DNA of 64,000 bases from Bacillota bacterium (GCA_023435745.1 JAEZMD010000014.1:1-64000), one strand, 5' to 3'. Positions 17,139 through 27,334 are shown, counted from the stretch's first letter. Numbers and translations are program-made. Notes: generated from the sequence alone by a model not told the origin.

Positions 17139-18927
17139 TCAATAAATTCTGCCATATGTCCATTTCATAGTTCTGTCCGGCTTCGGACGGTATATCCGGG
17201 ATCTGTCCGAGCCTCCACAGTGAAATGCCCTGAAGACCGAAAAGTTTGGCAAGCCTGACCTTCTCCATGACGCTGCGCGTATTCTCATACCATACTGTGT
17301 TTTCAGTTCCCGTATCAGCTTCAGTATACTTAATATAAGGATTCTCATTTACCTTGGAATAATTGTATTGAATACTCTGGTTGGATTGCAATAGCTTCAT
17401 AAAATTTTCCAGATTAAAGCTGGCCGGGACTGAATTAATGGTTTTTCCGTCCTTATTCTTCCACACAGTCCAGTCAAATGAAATCTGCAGCATGATCCTG
17501 CTTTTATCAAGTACTCCCGTATTGCTGTCAGTTATGGCCTTCAGTGCATAATAAACATCCTCTATGGGGGTGAGAGGGGTCGTGGTAACGCCGGCAGCCA
17601 TTTCAGCCTCTGACAGTCTTTTGGCATTATAATCATGCGCCATCAAAATCACCTTGTCGGCAATTGAACCAATCGTTTTATAGTCGTAGCCGTCGATGCT
17701 CATGGGACTCCTTTTCGGGTGATAAAGAGGATGCACGGCCACGAATAATTTTTTACCTTCTATCTCCAGAGCTGTATCCAACTCCTTTAAGAAATCATTA
17801 AATCCTTGTTTTAGCGTCTCGCCTCTAAGATTTTCGAAATCAATGACGACTCCGTCGAATACTCCGGTTTTGGCTTCTTTCGTGATGCCCTTCACACAAG
17901 CTATTATGTCGCTGATCAGCTTTTGGTATACTTCCGGCTTTGTCAGCAGATATTCAGGAATTCCGATTTTCTGCCCGGATACAGGCTCCTGCATTTTGTC
18001 ATCCTGAGAAGAATAGACCATCAGCATTGCCGGTACGCCGGCTTCTCTTGCAGTGGAAAGGGGAGAGGCAAAGCCGGTGGGAATGTTGAATTCATTATAG
18101 CCATATGTATTTTTTGTTGTATTGACTATCAGCTCACCTTTATCCTGATCAAAGCTCACTCTGCTCCAACCGAAGCAAACAGAAGTGAGATCGGTTATCT
18201 TATCCATCTGAGAGGCTGAGCTTACGGCATAAAAAGCGTTGAGCTCCTTCAGGGGTCTCTCCATTGCGCTGCGCATACGAATGAGCATGGCGGCAGCCTG
18301 CTCTCTGAGCATATTTCCGAACGGATTGAAATTGGTGTCAACACTGACAATACCAAAATCTCTTGCAATAGAGATTGCTCCGACATGATCTGTAACATCC
18401 TGAAACGGCTTGTCAAGATAACTAAGCTTTGCCGCAAGCTCTCCATATCCAAGAGAAGATACAATCATTACAGCAGCTTCCTCTCTTGTAATATCGTCAT
18501 TAGGTCTGAATGTCGCATCGTCTGCAGAAATGATTCCCTGGAGCAGCGCTGTTTCGATCGGGGAATAATAAAATTTTTTCGTATTCATATTATCTTCAAA
18601 GGACCCTGATGCAGGCATGACCTGCTCCCAGCCCATCAGCTTCACAAGAAAAGTAACAAACTCACCTCTGGTCAGTGTCTGTCCATAGCCATACCGGTTG
18701 CCGCCGATACCGTTTGTGATCCCCAATTCCCGAAGCTCATGAATCGCGTCATAGGCGTAACTGCTTTCCGGAACATCTGAAAAAGGCATCCTCGAATCTT
18801 CCGGAACATTGGTTCCTGAGGTATAGGCCGCATATGACAGAGCAGATATTGAAACTACTATGAATATCAGTATAAAGCAGATAATCAGATTAAGGTTTTT
18901 CTTTAATATCAACATCTTTGTAGCCAT
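17125..18927 (-). CDS. SLH-domain glycoside hydrolase family 18 protein
   Basis: An exported 600-residue protein. A signal peptide or anchor (about 10-33) is followed by three S-layer homology repeats (about 46-220, for example FSDVPESSYAYDAIHELRELGI), then a GH18 catalytic barrel. GVVIDFENL near residues 359-368 is the DxxDxE active-site motif with its acid Glu, MAHDYN is the strand with the usual Asp-Tyr, and GISLWRLG near 570 is typical of the YaaH/YdhD-type GH18 enzymes that act on peptidoglycan or spore cortex. The protein is probably held at the cell wall through its SLH domains. AGAAAGGA precedes the start. It diverges from nifZ. Confidence 0.88.
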   Translation of the reverse strand: MATKMLILKKNLNLIICFILIFIVVSISALSYAAYTSGTNVPEDSRMPFSDVPESSYAYDAIHELRELGITNGIGGNRYGYGQTLTRGEFVTFLVKLMGWEQVMPASGSFEDNMNTKKFYYSPIETALLQGIISADDATFRPNDDITREEAAVMIVSSLGYGELAAKLSYLDKPFQDVTDHVGAISIARDFGIVSVDTNFNPFGNMLREQAAAMLIRMRSAMERPLKELNAFYAVSSASQMDKITDLTSVCFGWSRVSFDQDKGELIVNTTKNTYGYNEFNIPTGFASPLSTAREAGVPAMLMVYSSQDDKMQEPVSGQKIGIPEYLLTKPEVYQKLISDIIACVKGITKEAKTGVFDGVVIDFENLRGETLKQGFNDFLKELDTALEIEGKKLFVAVHPLYHPKRSPMSIDGYDYKTIGSIADKVILMAHDYNAKRLSEAEMAAGVTTTPLTPIEDVYYALKAITDSNTGVLDKSRIMLQISFDWTVWKNKDGKTINSVPASFNLENFMKLLQSNQSIQYNYSKVNENPYIKYTEADTGTENTVWYENTRSVMEKVRLAKLFGLQGISLWRLGQIPDIPSEAGQNYEMDIWQNLLSEME

Positions 18928-19097
18928 TGATCCTTTCTAACAGAATATATTACTTTAGTTCTCATAATTCAACAAAGGTTACCACAAGTTTACCATATTG
19001 AAAGGAATCCATGCAATATTGCAGTCATATTGTGTTATAATAACCTCAACATAATAAACCTTAGGGTTCAAATTTTTACAATGAATGAGGTTCGGCA

Positions 19098-20273
19098 ATG
19101 GAATCAGAAATTTATTTTGACAACAGCGCAACCACCAGGCAGTATGACGAGGTGACGGAGCTTGTGGCAGATACTGCAAAAAACATATACGGCAATCCCT
19201 CTTCGCTCCATACAAAGGGAATTGAAGCAGAAAAAGCTGTTCGTTCAGCCAGGGAAGCGATCGCAGAATTCTTAGGTGTTCTGAGTAAAGAGATCTATTT
19301 TACTTCAGGAGGGACGGAATCTAATAATCTGGCAATCAGAGGCTACCTCGATGCAAACCCGAGAAAGGGAAAGCACATTATTACAACGCAGATAGAGCAC
19401 CCTTCCGTACTTGAGGTCTATCATCATCTTGAAAAAAAGGGATACCTGGTCGATTACATTGGCGTTGACGAAAACGGTATGGTGGACATTGAGCATCTGC
19501 ATAAAAAGATTACGCCGGAAACTGCTCTGATCAGTGTGGTATATGTAAATAACGAAGCAGGCACTATTCAGAGAATGGAACAGATTGCCGCGATCCGGGA
19601 TACGATGAATCCTAACACCGTTATTCATGCGGATGCAGTACAGGCCTATGGGAAAATAGCAATACTTCCGGAAAAACTGGGAATCGGACTCCTGTCTGTC
19701 AGCTCTCATAAAATACACGGGCCAAAAGGGGTTGGCGCATTGTATGTGTCAAAAAAGGTAAAAATAAATCCATTGTTTTATGGCGGAGGACAGGAAACGC
19801 TGTTGAGATCCGGAACGGAAAATGTACCGGGAATCGCGGGCTTTGGCCTTGCTTCCGCACTCACATCCGGAAAATTGAGAGAGAACAATGAAAAAGCCGC
19901 CATATTAAAAGCAAGTTTTATTGAATTGCTTGCAGCAACAGAAATTGACCACAGTGTTCTGTCCCCGAAGGATGGTTCTCCCTATATTCTGAACATTGCT
20001 TTTGAAAATGTCCGTGCGGAAGTTCTGCTGCATCACTTGGAGCAAAAGGGTATATACGTTTCCACCGGTTCCGCATGCGCCTCGCATAAAAATACCAGAA
20101 GCCATGTGCTCACAGCTATGAAGGTTCCGGTGCAACTGATCGACGGTGCAATCCGCTTCAGCTTTTCCGGCTTTAACACACAGGAAGAGGTCAAACATAC
20201 TGTTGAAGCAATAAAAGAAATCATTCCGGTGATCGATATCACCAGAAGACATAAATTTAGGAGGAACATATGA
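19098..20273 (+). CDS. nifZ: Cysteine desulfurase dedicated to ThiI (NifZ-type)
   Basis: A PLP enzyme that takes sulfur from cysteine as a persulfide. The protein has 391 residues. The PLP lysine is in SSHKIHGPKG (about residue 204), and the catalytic Cys327 is in STGSACASH. The stop overlaps the thiI start by four bases (ATGA). In Bacillus subtilis the paralogue NifZ is paired with ThiI in the same way and supplies its sulfur, so this gene is assigned to tRNA 4-thiouridine formation rather than general Fe-S assembly, for which a second desulfurase is encoded at 29.7 kb. The start has a GAGG site at 8 bases. Confidence 0.9.
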   Translation: MESEIYFDNSATTRQYDEVTELVADTAKNIYGNPSSLHTKGIEAEKAVRSAREAIAEFLGVLSKEIYFTSGGTESNNLAIRGYLDANPRKGKHIITTQIEHPSVLEVYHHLEKKGYLVDYIGVDENGMVDIEHLHKKITPETALISVVYVNNEAGTIQRMEQIAAIRDTMNPNTVIHADAVQAYGKIAILPEKLGIGLLSVSSHKIHGPKGVGALYVSKKVKINPLFYGGGQETLLRSGTENVPGIAGFGLASALTSGKLRENNEKAAILKASFIELLAATEIDHSVLSPKDGSPYILNIAFENVRAEVLLHHLEQKGIYVSTGSACASHKNTRSHVLTAMKVPVQLIDGAIRFSFSGFNTQEEVKHTVEAIKEIIPVIDITRRHKFRRNI

Positions 20274-21460
20274 AAAAAGTCATTCTTGTCAGGTATGGCG
20301 AAATCATTTTGAAGGGACTGAACCGGCCTGTCTTTGAAGATAAGCTGATGGCAAACATTAAAAAATCCTTGCACGGTTTTGGAAGAATCGATATAAAACG
20401 CTCTCAGGCCAGAATTTACATAGAACCGTATGAGGAGAGCTTTGACTTTGACGAAGCTGTTCAAAGACTGGTGAAGGTGTTTGGAATTGTCTCCGTCAGT
20501 ATCGTTCTGAAAATAAATTCGGATTTTGAAGAAATAAAAAGTACAGCTCTCGAAATGGTTGAAAAGCGAGTTGCAGGTATGCAGCACAGGACCGGCGGTT
20601 CGATCAGCTTCAAGGTCGAGGCCAAAAGGGGAGACAAGCATTTCCCCATGCAATCCCCGGAAATCTGCGCGGAGCTTGGCGGATACCTGCTCGATAATAT
20701 TCCTCAACTGCAGGTTGACGTGCATCACCCGGATTTCATTTTTTATGTTGAGGTGAGAGAGAGCACTTATGTCTATTGTGACATTATTCCCTCCAATGGA
20801 GGCTTGCCCATCGGCACCAACGGGAAAGCCGCATTACTCCTTTCAGGCGGCATCGACAGCCCTGTGGCCGGCTGGATGATGGCCAAACGGGGAATGGAGC
20901 TTGAAGCTGTTCATTTTTACAGTTATCCATACACCAGTGAACGTGCAAAGGATAAGGTGATTGAGCTTGCAAAAATCCTGACGCGATATTGCTTTAGGAT
21001 AAAGCTTCACATCGTCCCCTTTACAGAAATACAGCTTGAAATCAATGATAAATGCCCGGAAGAGCTGCTTACCGTCATTATGCGCAGAGTGATGATGAAG
21101 ATTGCCGAGAGGATTGCTGTCCGGAATGGAGCACTTGCACTCATCACAGGGGAAAGCCTTGGCCAGGTCGCTTCCCAGACACTGCATGCGCTGGCCGTTA
21201 CAAACTCGGTCGTAAAGCTGCCGGTATTCAGACCGTTAATTGGAATGGATAAGAATGAAGTAATCGAAATCGCCAGAAAAATTGAGACTTTTGAGACATC
21301 CATACTACCATACGAGGATTGCTGTACTGTATTTGTGGCAAAACATCCTAAAACGCGACCAAGTCTTGCGGAGGTGGAAAAAAGCGAGGAGGCGCTCCAA
21401 ATTGAGGAAATGATTGAAAAAGCTATCAATGATACCGAAACTATGATTGTTACCGAGTAA
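20270..21460 (+). CDS. thiI: tRNA 4-thiouridine synthetase ThiI
   Basis: Adenylates U8 of tRNA and thiolates it. The 396 residues comprise an N-terminal ferredoxin-like plus THUMP domain (about 60-165) and a PP-loop ATPase with LLLSGGIDSPVAG near residue 190. There is no C-terminal rhodanese domain, which is usual in Firmicutes; sulfur must then come straight from a desulfurase, consistent with the overlapping nifZ. Start ATG 20270 has AGGAGG just upstream. Confidence 0.95.
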   Translation: MKKVILVRYGEIILKGLNRPVFEDKLMANIKKSLHGFGRIDIKRSQARIYIEPYEESFDFDEAVQRLVKVFGIVSVSIVLKINSDFEEIKSTALEMVEKRVAGMQHRTGGSISFKVEAKRGDKHFPMQSPEICAELGGYLLDNIPQLQVDVHHPDFIFYVEVRESTYVYCDIIPSNGGLPIGTNGKAALLLSGGIDSPVAGWMMAKRGMELEAVHFYSYPYTSERAKDKVIELAKILTRYCFRIKLHIVPFTEIQLEINDKCPEELLTVIMRRVMMKIAERIAVRNGALALITGESLGQVASQTLHALAVTNSVVKLPVFRPLIGMDKNEVIEIARKIETFETSILPYEDCCTVFVAKHPKTRPSLAEVEKSEEALQIEEMIEKAINDTETMIVTE

Positions 21461-21552
21461 TTACCACACATGTACTATAAGAAAATCTGACATCATAATA
21501 TGTAGAGTGACGCAAGATCAATGTCTTGACAACTGGAAAGGTTTGTTGTTCA

Positions 21553-22932
21553 ATGTCGGAAGCTTATAGGAAGACTGCTACAAGAATAGTATCAGCGATC
21601 ATCATTGTGCTTGTCGTTGCCGCCGCAGCCTTGCTGATACTTTCTCAGATATTCACAGGGGATACTATCCGTAAAGGAATATTCATCGAGCAAACAGATG
21701 TATCCTGGTTATCAGTACAGGATGCGCAAAGTAAGGTTGCTGAGGATATTTCTCGCGTTTATTCTGCAGAAAGCATCACCTTTTCCTACGGAAACCGAAC
21801 ATGGAATGCGAAGCTGAAGGATATAGATTATAAATTCCTTGTGGACAATGCAGTTGCGCAGGCTTATTCCATAGGAAGGTCCGGCAATATATTCGGAAAG
21901 GTCAAAAACTCCGTCCAGTTGTACTTGAAAGGTCAGCAGCTTGACGTGGAAGAGAGCTTTGACGGGAAAAAATTGAGAGCAATTCTTGAAAATATAAAGA
22001 AGGAATGCGATTCTACTCCTAAAAATGCAGAAATCTCTTATTCAAATGGGAAGATTTCATTTAAGAAAGAAAGCTTATATAGAAATCTTGATGTTGACAG
22101 AAACGTTGAATTAGTAGAAAATCAATTATTGAAGAGAGATTTTAGCAATATTACGCTGTTGGTGGAGGAAAAAAGACCAAAAATAGTGTATGACGAGATA
22201 AAGGTGATTGACCGAATTGTCTCTGAATACAGTACCCGGTTCAATAAAAGTGATACCAACCGAACCGATAATATAAAACTGGCATGCAGCAGGATTAATA
22301 ACAAAATTCTTCTGCCAGGTGAAGCATTTTCGATGAATAAGGCAGTGGGACCAAGAACTCATGAAAACGGGTACAAAGAAGCCCCGATCATTTTTAAGAA
22401 CGAACTGGTTCCCGGAACCGGGGGAGGAGTCTGTCAGGTTTCCTCCACTCTGTACAATACGGTTCTGTTGGCAGGATTGGATGTAATAGAGCGCGAACAC
22501 CATTCAATGCCGCTTACCTACATCAGTCCCGGCAGGGATGCCACTATTACGGAGGACTCCATCGATTTCAGGTTTGTGAACAACCTTGATTATCCGATCT
22601 GTCTTCATGCTGTAGTTACAGGCAACAAATTGAGTATCAGTATCCTTGGCAAACAGAGAGACGATGGACTTACGTTCAAGCTGAGAACAGAAACCATTGG
22701 AGTGTATCACCCAAAACCTGATATGATTGTTTTGGATGCTTCATTACAGGTTGGTCAGAGGGAAGTTGAACGAAAAGCAAAAAAGGGCTTGCGAGTGATT
22801 CTTTACAGAGAGGCTTACAAGGACGGAACGCTGCAATGGAGAAAAAAGCTGACAGAGGATTACTACAGGCCGATACAGGGCAAGATCAGGGTAAGCAGCG
22901 ATTTATACCAGTTGTACCATGCTTCGGCATAA
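21553..22932 (+). CDS. VanW family membrane-anchored protein
   Basis: A 459-residue protein with one N-terminal membrane helix (about 15-36), a peptidoglycan-binding-like region (about 50-200), and the VanW domain with GEAFSMNKAVGPRT and PGTGGGVCQVSSTLYN (about 250-330), followed by a small beta-rich C-terminal domain reminiscent of G5. VanW domains are common in clostridial envelope proteins; the biochemical role is unknown. ATG 21553 is preferred over TTG 21526 because GGAAAGG lies 11 bases before it. Confidence 0.82.
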   Translation: MSEAYRKTATRIVSAIIIVLVVAAAALLILSQIFTGDTIRKGIFIEQTDVSWLSVQDAQSKVAEDISRVYSAESITFSYGNRTWNAKLKDIDYKFLVDNAVAQAYSIGRSGNIFGKVKNSVQLYLKGQQLDVEESFDGKKLRAILENIKKECDSTPKNAEISYSNGKISFKKESLYRNLDVDRNVELVENQLLKRDFSNITLLVEEKRPKIVYDEIKVIDRIVSEYSTRFNKSDTNRTDNIKLACSRINNKILLPGEAFSMNKAVGPRTHENGYKEAPIIFKNELVPGTGGGVCQVSSTLYNTVLLAGLDVIEREHHSMPLTYISPGRDATITEDSIDFRFVNNLDYPICLHAVVTGNKLSISILGKQRDDGLTFKLRTETIGVYHPKPDMIVLDASLQVGQREVERKAKKGLRVILYREAYKDGTLQWRKKLTEDYYRPIQGKIRVSSDLYQLYHASA

Positions 22933-23031
22933 ATGCAGTTAATATTTAGTTGTTTTTCCGAAGATGTTCCATAGTATTTTATATGCTAATGTATCTTATA
23001 TAGATAGAGAATGCTTTACAAGAGGGGCAAA

Positions 23032-23700
23032 ATGGACGAAAATTTATATTTAAAGGAAACCGAATGTCCGGTCTGTAAGCGCAAATTCAATGCGACTAAG
23101 GTGAAAGCGCGTGGTTGCAAGGTTGATAAGAGAGATTCGGATTTTTGCGTACATTATGTGGGGATTAATCCGCTTTATTATGATGCATGGGTATGTGAAC
23201 ACTGCGGTTATGCTTCTCAGGCAGACAAATTTCTCGATATAACTACTAGAGAGGTTGATCTCGTTAAGAAAACCATAGCTCCGAAGTGGAAACAGAGAAG
23301 CTTTGAAGGGGAACGTTCCGTTGATACCGCTATCGAGGCCTTCAAGCTCGTGCTCCTCAACCACCAGGTACGTGGAGTGAAAGCGAGTGAATTTGCAAAG
23401 GTATGTATGCGCATCGCCTGGCTGTATCGTTTCAAAGAGGATGATCGGGAAAATGAATTTGTTAAATTTGCATTGAAATATTATACTGAAACATATGAGA
23501 AAGAGAGATTCCCGGCGGACAAGCTGGATGAGAACACTTGTATATATATGATAGCGGAACTCAATTTCAGAGCTGAAAACTACGAAGACTCGGTAAAATG
23601 GTTCAGCCGGCTTATCGGTTCTCAGGAAGCCAGAAAAAATCCTGCTTTGATTGAAGCTGCAAGGGATCAGTTCCAACTGGTAAAAGAGAAGCTCAAATAG
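23032..23700 (+). CDS. DUF2225 family protein
   Basis: A 222-residue protein of the DUF2225 family, widespread in Clostridia and of unknown function. Two cysteine pairs, ECPVCKRKF near the start and CEHCGYA about 45 residues later, look like a zinc ribbon. The rest is helical with TPR-like repeats (CMRIAWLYR, YMIAELNFRAENYEDSVKWFSRLI). ATG 23032 follows GAGGGG by about 5 bases and is preferred to ATG 23011. It is 11 bases ahead of the next gene, probably one transcript. Confidence 0.8.
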   Translation: MDENLYLKETECPVCKRKFNATKVKARGCKVDKRDSDFCVHYVGINPLYYDAWVCEHCGYASQADKFLDITTREVDLVKKTIAPKWKQRSFEGERSVDTAIEAFKLVLLNHQVRGVKASEFAKVCMRIAWLYRFKEDDRENEFVKFALKYYTETYEKERFPADKLDENTCIYMIAELNFRAENYEDSVKWFSRLIGSQEARKNPALIEAARDQFQLVKEKLK

Positions 23701-23711
23701 CGGAGGCATCA

Positions 23712-24695
23712 ATGGAAACAGGGAAGCTGCCAAACAGCTTATTAGAAAAATTGGTTTTCAATAAAATTCAAAAAAATCGCAGCGAAGTGATAATTCGCCC
23801 GGGGATCGGTATGGATTGCGCCGCAGTCAGCTTTGACAATTACGCCTGCGTACTCTCCAGTGATCCTATCACCGGCACTGCCAGGGAGATCGGACGGCTG
23901 GCCGTACATATCAACTGCAACGATATCGCCTCCTGCGGAGTTGAGCCACTCGGCCTCATGACCACGATCCTTTGCCCGCCGGGGACCACGGAGGACGAAC
24001 TGGCTTTGATAATGGATCAGCTGGCAGGCGCCGCCGCGGCAATTAATGTGGACCTGCTGGGAGGACATACGGAAATCACCGCCGCTGTAACCCGTTTTGT
24101 CATTTCCTGCACCGCGATAGGCCGCTGCCTCGTGGATAAGCTGATCATCGCTTCACAGGCCAAAGCGGGAGACGCCCTTGTTATGACTAAGCATGCCGGT
24201 TTAGAGGGAGCTGCAATCATTGCCCATGAAAAGGAAAACGAGCTTGCCCACATCATTGGGAAGGATGCGGTAGAGGAAGCCAAGTCATTTATGAATCATC
24301 TGAGCGTTGTCAGGGAAGGTCTTTCGGCAGCCCGTTTCGGAGTGAATGCAATGCACGATGTCACAGAAGGCGGAATCCTGGGAGCTGTCTGGGAGATTTG
24401 CGAAGCATCGGGGAATGGCGCAGAATTATTTGCTGAGCAGATTCCAGTTCAAATGACCACCGGAAGAATATGCGAATATTATAATATTGATCCGCTGAGA
24501 TTGATTTCCAGCGGATGCATGCTGATTGCCGCTGAAGATGGAGAGGGGCTTGTCAGACACCTTAACGAAGAGGGAATTGATGCCGCTGTTATTGGCAGAT
24601 TGAATGGATCAGACAGTAGAGTCATGGTGACAGCACAGGGGATCGTGCCGATTTTGCCGCCGGGTACTGACGAATTATATAAGGTTTTGCAATAA
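23712..24695 (+). CDS. AIR synthase-related protein (HypE/PurM-like)
   Basis: A 327-residue member of the PurM/HypE/ThiL/SelD superfamily of ATP-dependent enzymes. The N-terminal half has GIGMDCAAV, DPITGTA, and VHINCNDIASCGVEPLG, the dimer and ATP-binding signature. The C-terminal half has GVNAMHDVTEGGILGA, the glycine-rich loop. HypE-like annotation is common for this group, but no other hydrogenase maturation gene is seen here and the C-terminal PRICI cysteine motif of true HypE is absent (it ends TDELYKVLQ). The reaction is therefore unknown. CGGAGG precedes the ATG. Confidence 0.75.
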   Translation: METGKLPNSLLEKLVFNKIQKNRSEVIIRPGIGMDCAAVSFDNYACVLSSDPITGTAREIGRLAVHINCNDIASCGVEPLGLMTTILCPPGTTEDELALIMDQLAGAAAAINVDLLGGHTEITAAVTRFVISCTAIGRCLVDKLIIASQAKAGDALVMTKHAGLEGAAIIAHEKENELAHIIGKDAVEEAKSFMNHLSVVREGLSAARFGVNAMHDVTEGGILGAVWEICEASGNGAELFAEQIPVQMTTGRICEYYNIDPLRLISSGCMLIAAEDGEGLVRHLNEEGIDAAVIGRLNGSDSRVMVTAQGIVPILPPGTDELYKVLQ

Positions 24696-24732
24696 CATTA
24701 CATAAAAAAGATAAAACTGTGGAGGTAGAAAA

Positions 24733-25971
24733 ATGTATCAGCTTGATAAGATATTGAAGGTTGACCCTGTTGTAGCAGAAGCTATAGAGAATGAAGTCAA
24801 CAGGCAAAGGAACAAAATAGAACTGATCGCTTCGGAAAATTTTGTGGATGAGGCAGTCCTGCAAGCGCTTGGAACGCCGCTTACCAATAAATATGCCGAG
24901 GGATATCCGGGAAAACGCTATTACGGCGGATGTGAATACGTTGATGTAGTAGAACAGCTCGCAATAGACCGGGCAAAGGAGATATTCGGAGCAGATCACG
25001 CCAATGTCCAGCCTCATTCAGGCGCACAGGCCAATTCCGGCGTCTATTTTGCAGTGCTTGATCCCGGAGATACCATTCTTGGAATGGACCTGTCCCATGG
25101 CGGACACCTTAGTCATGGAATGAAAAAGAATATATCAGGCAAATATTATAAATCAGAATTTTATGAAGTCAGAGAAGACACAGGAACTATTGATTACGAA
25201 GCCCTGCTTCGCAAAGCGCGTGAAGTGAAGCCAAAGATCATCGTCAGCGGCGCCAGTGCATATCCAAGGATCATTGATTTTAAAGCCTTCAGCGAGATCG
25301 CGAAGGAAGTTGGAGCGTATTTAATGGTTGACATGGCTCATATTGCGGGTTTGGTTGCCGCCGGACTTCATCCAAGTCCTGTACCATATGCTGATTTTGT
25401 GACAACTACAACCCACAAGACATTGAGAGGACCGAGAGGCGGTATGATCCTTTGCAAGGCAGAACATGCCAAAGCCATTGACTCCGCCATATTCCCGGGC
25501 ACTCAGGGCGGCCCGCTGATGCATGTGATAGCGGCGAAAGCCGTCAGCTTCAAGCAGGTCATGACGGACGATTTCAAGCTTTATCAGCAGCAGATACTAA
25601 CTAACGCAAAGGCCCTTGCTCAAGGGTTGATCGATGAAGGCTTCAAGTTGGTATCCGGCGGAACGGACAACCATTTGATGCTCGTTGATCTGACCAACTT
25701 CGGTGTTAACGGCAAAAACGCTCAACAGATGCTCGACGATGTATGCATTACGGTAAACAAGAATACAGTACCGTTTGACAAGCTCGGGCCCTTTACCACC
25801 AGCGGGATCAGGATCGGTACCCCTGCTGTCACCACTAGAGGCATGAAGCAGGAGGATATGAAGGAAATCGCCAGACTTATTAAACTGACGATCACAGACT
25901 TTGAAAATTCCAAGGATGAAGTCAGGAGGCGTGTTGCACAGCTTTGCGAAAAGCATCCGCTGTATGTTTGA
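24733..25971 (+). CDS. glyA: Serine hydroxymethyltransferase
   Basis: Interconverts serine and glycine with tetrahydrofolate, supplying one-carbon units. The protein has 412 residues. The N-terminal signature IELIASENFVDEAV is present, DMAHIAGLVAAGLHPSP precedes the PLP site, and the PLP lysine is in TTTTHKTLRGPRGG. GTGGAGG is 9 bases before the ATG. All usual SHMT motifs are intact. Confidence 0.97.
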   Translation: MYQLDKILKVDPVVAEAIENEVNRQRNKIELIASENFVDEAVLQALGTPLTNKYAEGYPGKRYYGGCEYVDVVEQLAIDRAKEIFGADHANVQPHSGAQANSGVYFAVLDPGDTILGMDLSHGGHLSHGMKKNISGKYYKSEFYEVREDTGTIDYEALLRKAREVKPKIIVSGASAYPRIIDFKAFSEIAKEVGAYLMVDMAHIAGLVAAGLHPSPVPYADFVTTTTHKTLRGPRGGMILCKAEHAKAIDSAIFPGTQGGPLMHVIAAKAVSFKQVMTDDFKLYQQQILTNAKALAQGLIDEGFKLVSGGTDNHLMLVDLTNFGVNGKNAQQMLDDVCITVNKNTVPFDKLGPFTTSGIRIGTPAVTTRGMKQEDMKEIARLIKLTITDFENSKDEVRRRVAQLCEKHPLYV

Positions 25972-26044
25972 TGTATTACCATAGGCTGTATGCATGATAT
26001 TTTACCGTAAATGGATGTAATGCGTAAACGCTGTTGGAGGAATT

Positions 26045-27334
26045 ATGCCTGAAAAAAAAGAGCCGCTGGCATATCGGATGAGTCCCAGAACAATTGAAGA
26101 ATTTGTTGGCCAGGAGCATATAACAGCTAAAGGCAAAATGCTGTATCGGATGATCAAGGCGGATCAGATATCGTCCATCATTCTCTATGGCCCTCCCGGT
26201 ACGGGAAAGACTTCTCTTGCAAGGATCATCGCGGCGACGACAAAGTCCAGCTTTGAAAAATTGAATGCTGTGACAGCCGGTGTTGCTGATATTAAGAGAA
26301 TTGTGGCCGATACGCATAATCCGATGCTGAATCCCAGTGGAAGAACAGTGCTTTTTATCGATGAGATTCATCGCTTTAATAAGGCGCAGCAGGATGCTCT
26401 TCTGCCTTTTGTGGAGAACGGAACGATCGTATTGATTGGAGCTACGACTGAAAATCCTTATTTTGAAGTTAATAAGGCGTTGATTTCCCGTTCCTCCGTA
26501 TTTATGCTTAAGCCTTTGGACAATGATGATATTGAGACTATCCTCAGAGCCGCTCTTGAAGATAAGGAACGCGGTTTGGGAGCCTATGATCTGGTGACTG
26601 ATGATGACGCTATCAAATACCTTGCGGAGGTTTCAAACGGCGATGCACGTATTGCGCTCAATGCCATCGAGCTTGCCGCGGTTACATCGGATCTTGAAAG
26701 CGACGGACATATCCACATTACCGTAAAGACAATTGAGGAATGTGTCCAGCGTAAGGCAATAACTTTTGACAAATCCGGTGAAGCGCATTACGATAACATC
26801 AGCGCCTTTATCAAATCAATGAGAGGCAGTAATCCCGACGCCGCGCTGTTTTATTTAGCCCGTGCACTATACGCGGGCGAGGATCCTGAATTTCTCATCA
26901 GGCGTATAATAATTTGTGCCTCAGAGGACGTTGGAATGGCAAACCCCGCGGCGTTGCAGCTCGCAGTCGCAGCAGCGGAGGGAATTCACAGGATCGGAAT
27001 GCCCGAGGCCAGGCTTTTGCTGGCTCATGCGGCAGTCATGGTTGCGACAAGCCCCAAATCCAATTCCTGCTATAAAGCCCTTGGCAAGGCTATGCACGAT
27101 GTTGAAACGAAGCGGACGGGAGAGGTGCCGATGCATCTGAGAAATGCTCCAGTAAAGGGTATGTCGGACCAGGGTTATGGTATTGGCTACAAATATGCGC
27201 ATGATTACCCGGGGAATATCGTGAAGCAGGAGTTCTTTCCCGATGAAATGAAAGGCACAATATACTACGAACCAACGACAAACGGGTACGAGAACAAGAT
27301 TAAGGAATGGCTGGAAAGATTCAGAAACAGCTGA
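26045..27334 (+). CDS. rarA: Replication-associated recombination protein A (RarA/MgsA)
   Basis: A 429-residue AAA+ ATPase related to clamp loaders that acts at stalled replication forks. Walker A is GPPGTGKTSLAR (about 55-66), Walker B FIDEIHRFNKAQQD, sensor 1 IGATTENP, and the arginine-finger stretch ISRSSVF follows. The C-terminal tetramerisation domain (EDVGMANPAALQLA and DYPGNIVKQEFFPDE) is complete. TTGGAGGAATT precedes the start. Confidence 0.95.
   Translation: MPEKKEPLAYRMSPRTIEEFVGQEHITAKGKMLYRMIKADQISSIILYGPPGTGKTSLARIIAATTKSSFEKLNAVTAGVADIKRIVADTHNPMLNPSGRTVLFIDEIHRFNKAQQDALLPFVENGTIVLIGATTENPYFEVNKALISRSSVFMLKPLDNDDIETILRAALEDKERGLGAYDLVTDDDAIKYLAEVSNGDARIALNAIELAAVTSDLESDGHIHITVKTIEECVQRKAITFDKSGEAHYDNISAFIKSMRGSNPDAALFYLARALYAGEDPEFLIRRIIICASEDVGMANPAALQLAVAAAEGIHRIGMPEARLLLAHAAVMVATSPKSNSCYKALGKAMHDVETKRTGEVPMHLRNAPVKGMSDQGYGIGYKYAHDYPGNIVKQEFFPDEMKGTIYYEPTTNGYENKIKEWLERFRNS

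Noticed and set aside
19012..19023. TGCAATATTGCA palindrome between the GH18 gene and nifZ as an operator
   Set aside because: It is short and AT-rich, and not well placed against a convincing promoter; chance occurrence cannot be excluded.
20033..20728. A 231-codon open frame opposite nifZ and thiI
   Set aside because: It is antisense to two well-recognised genes, spans their junction and has no protein-like motif.
23050..23733. A 227-codon open frame opposite the DUF2225 gene
   Set aside because: It is antisense to a gene with clear zinc-ribbon cysteines and a ribosome site; no independent support.
23712..24695. Naming the AIR-synthase-like protein HypE
   Set aside because: The C-terminal PRICI cysteine motif required for HypE function is absent, and no hyp gene is nearby.
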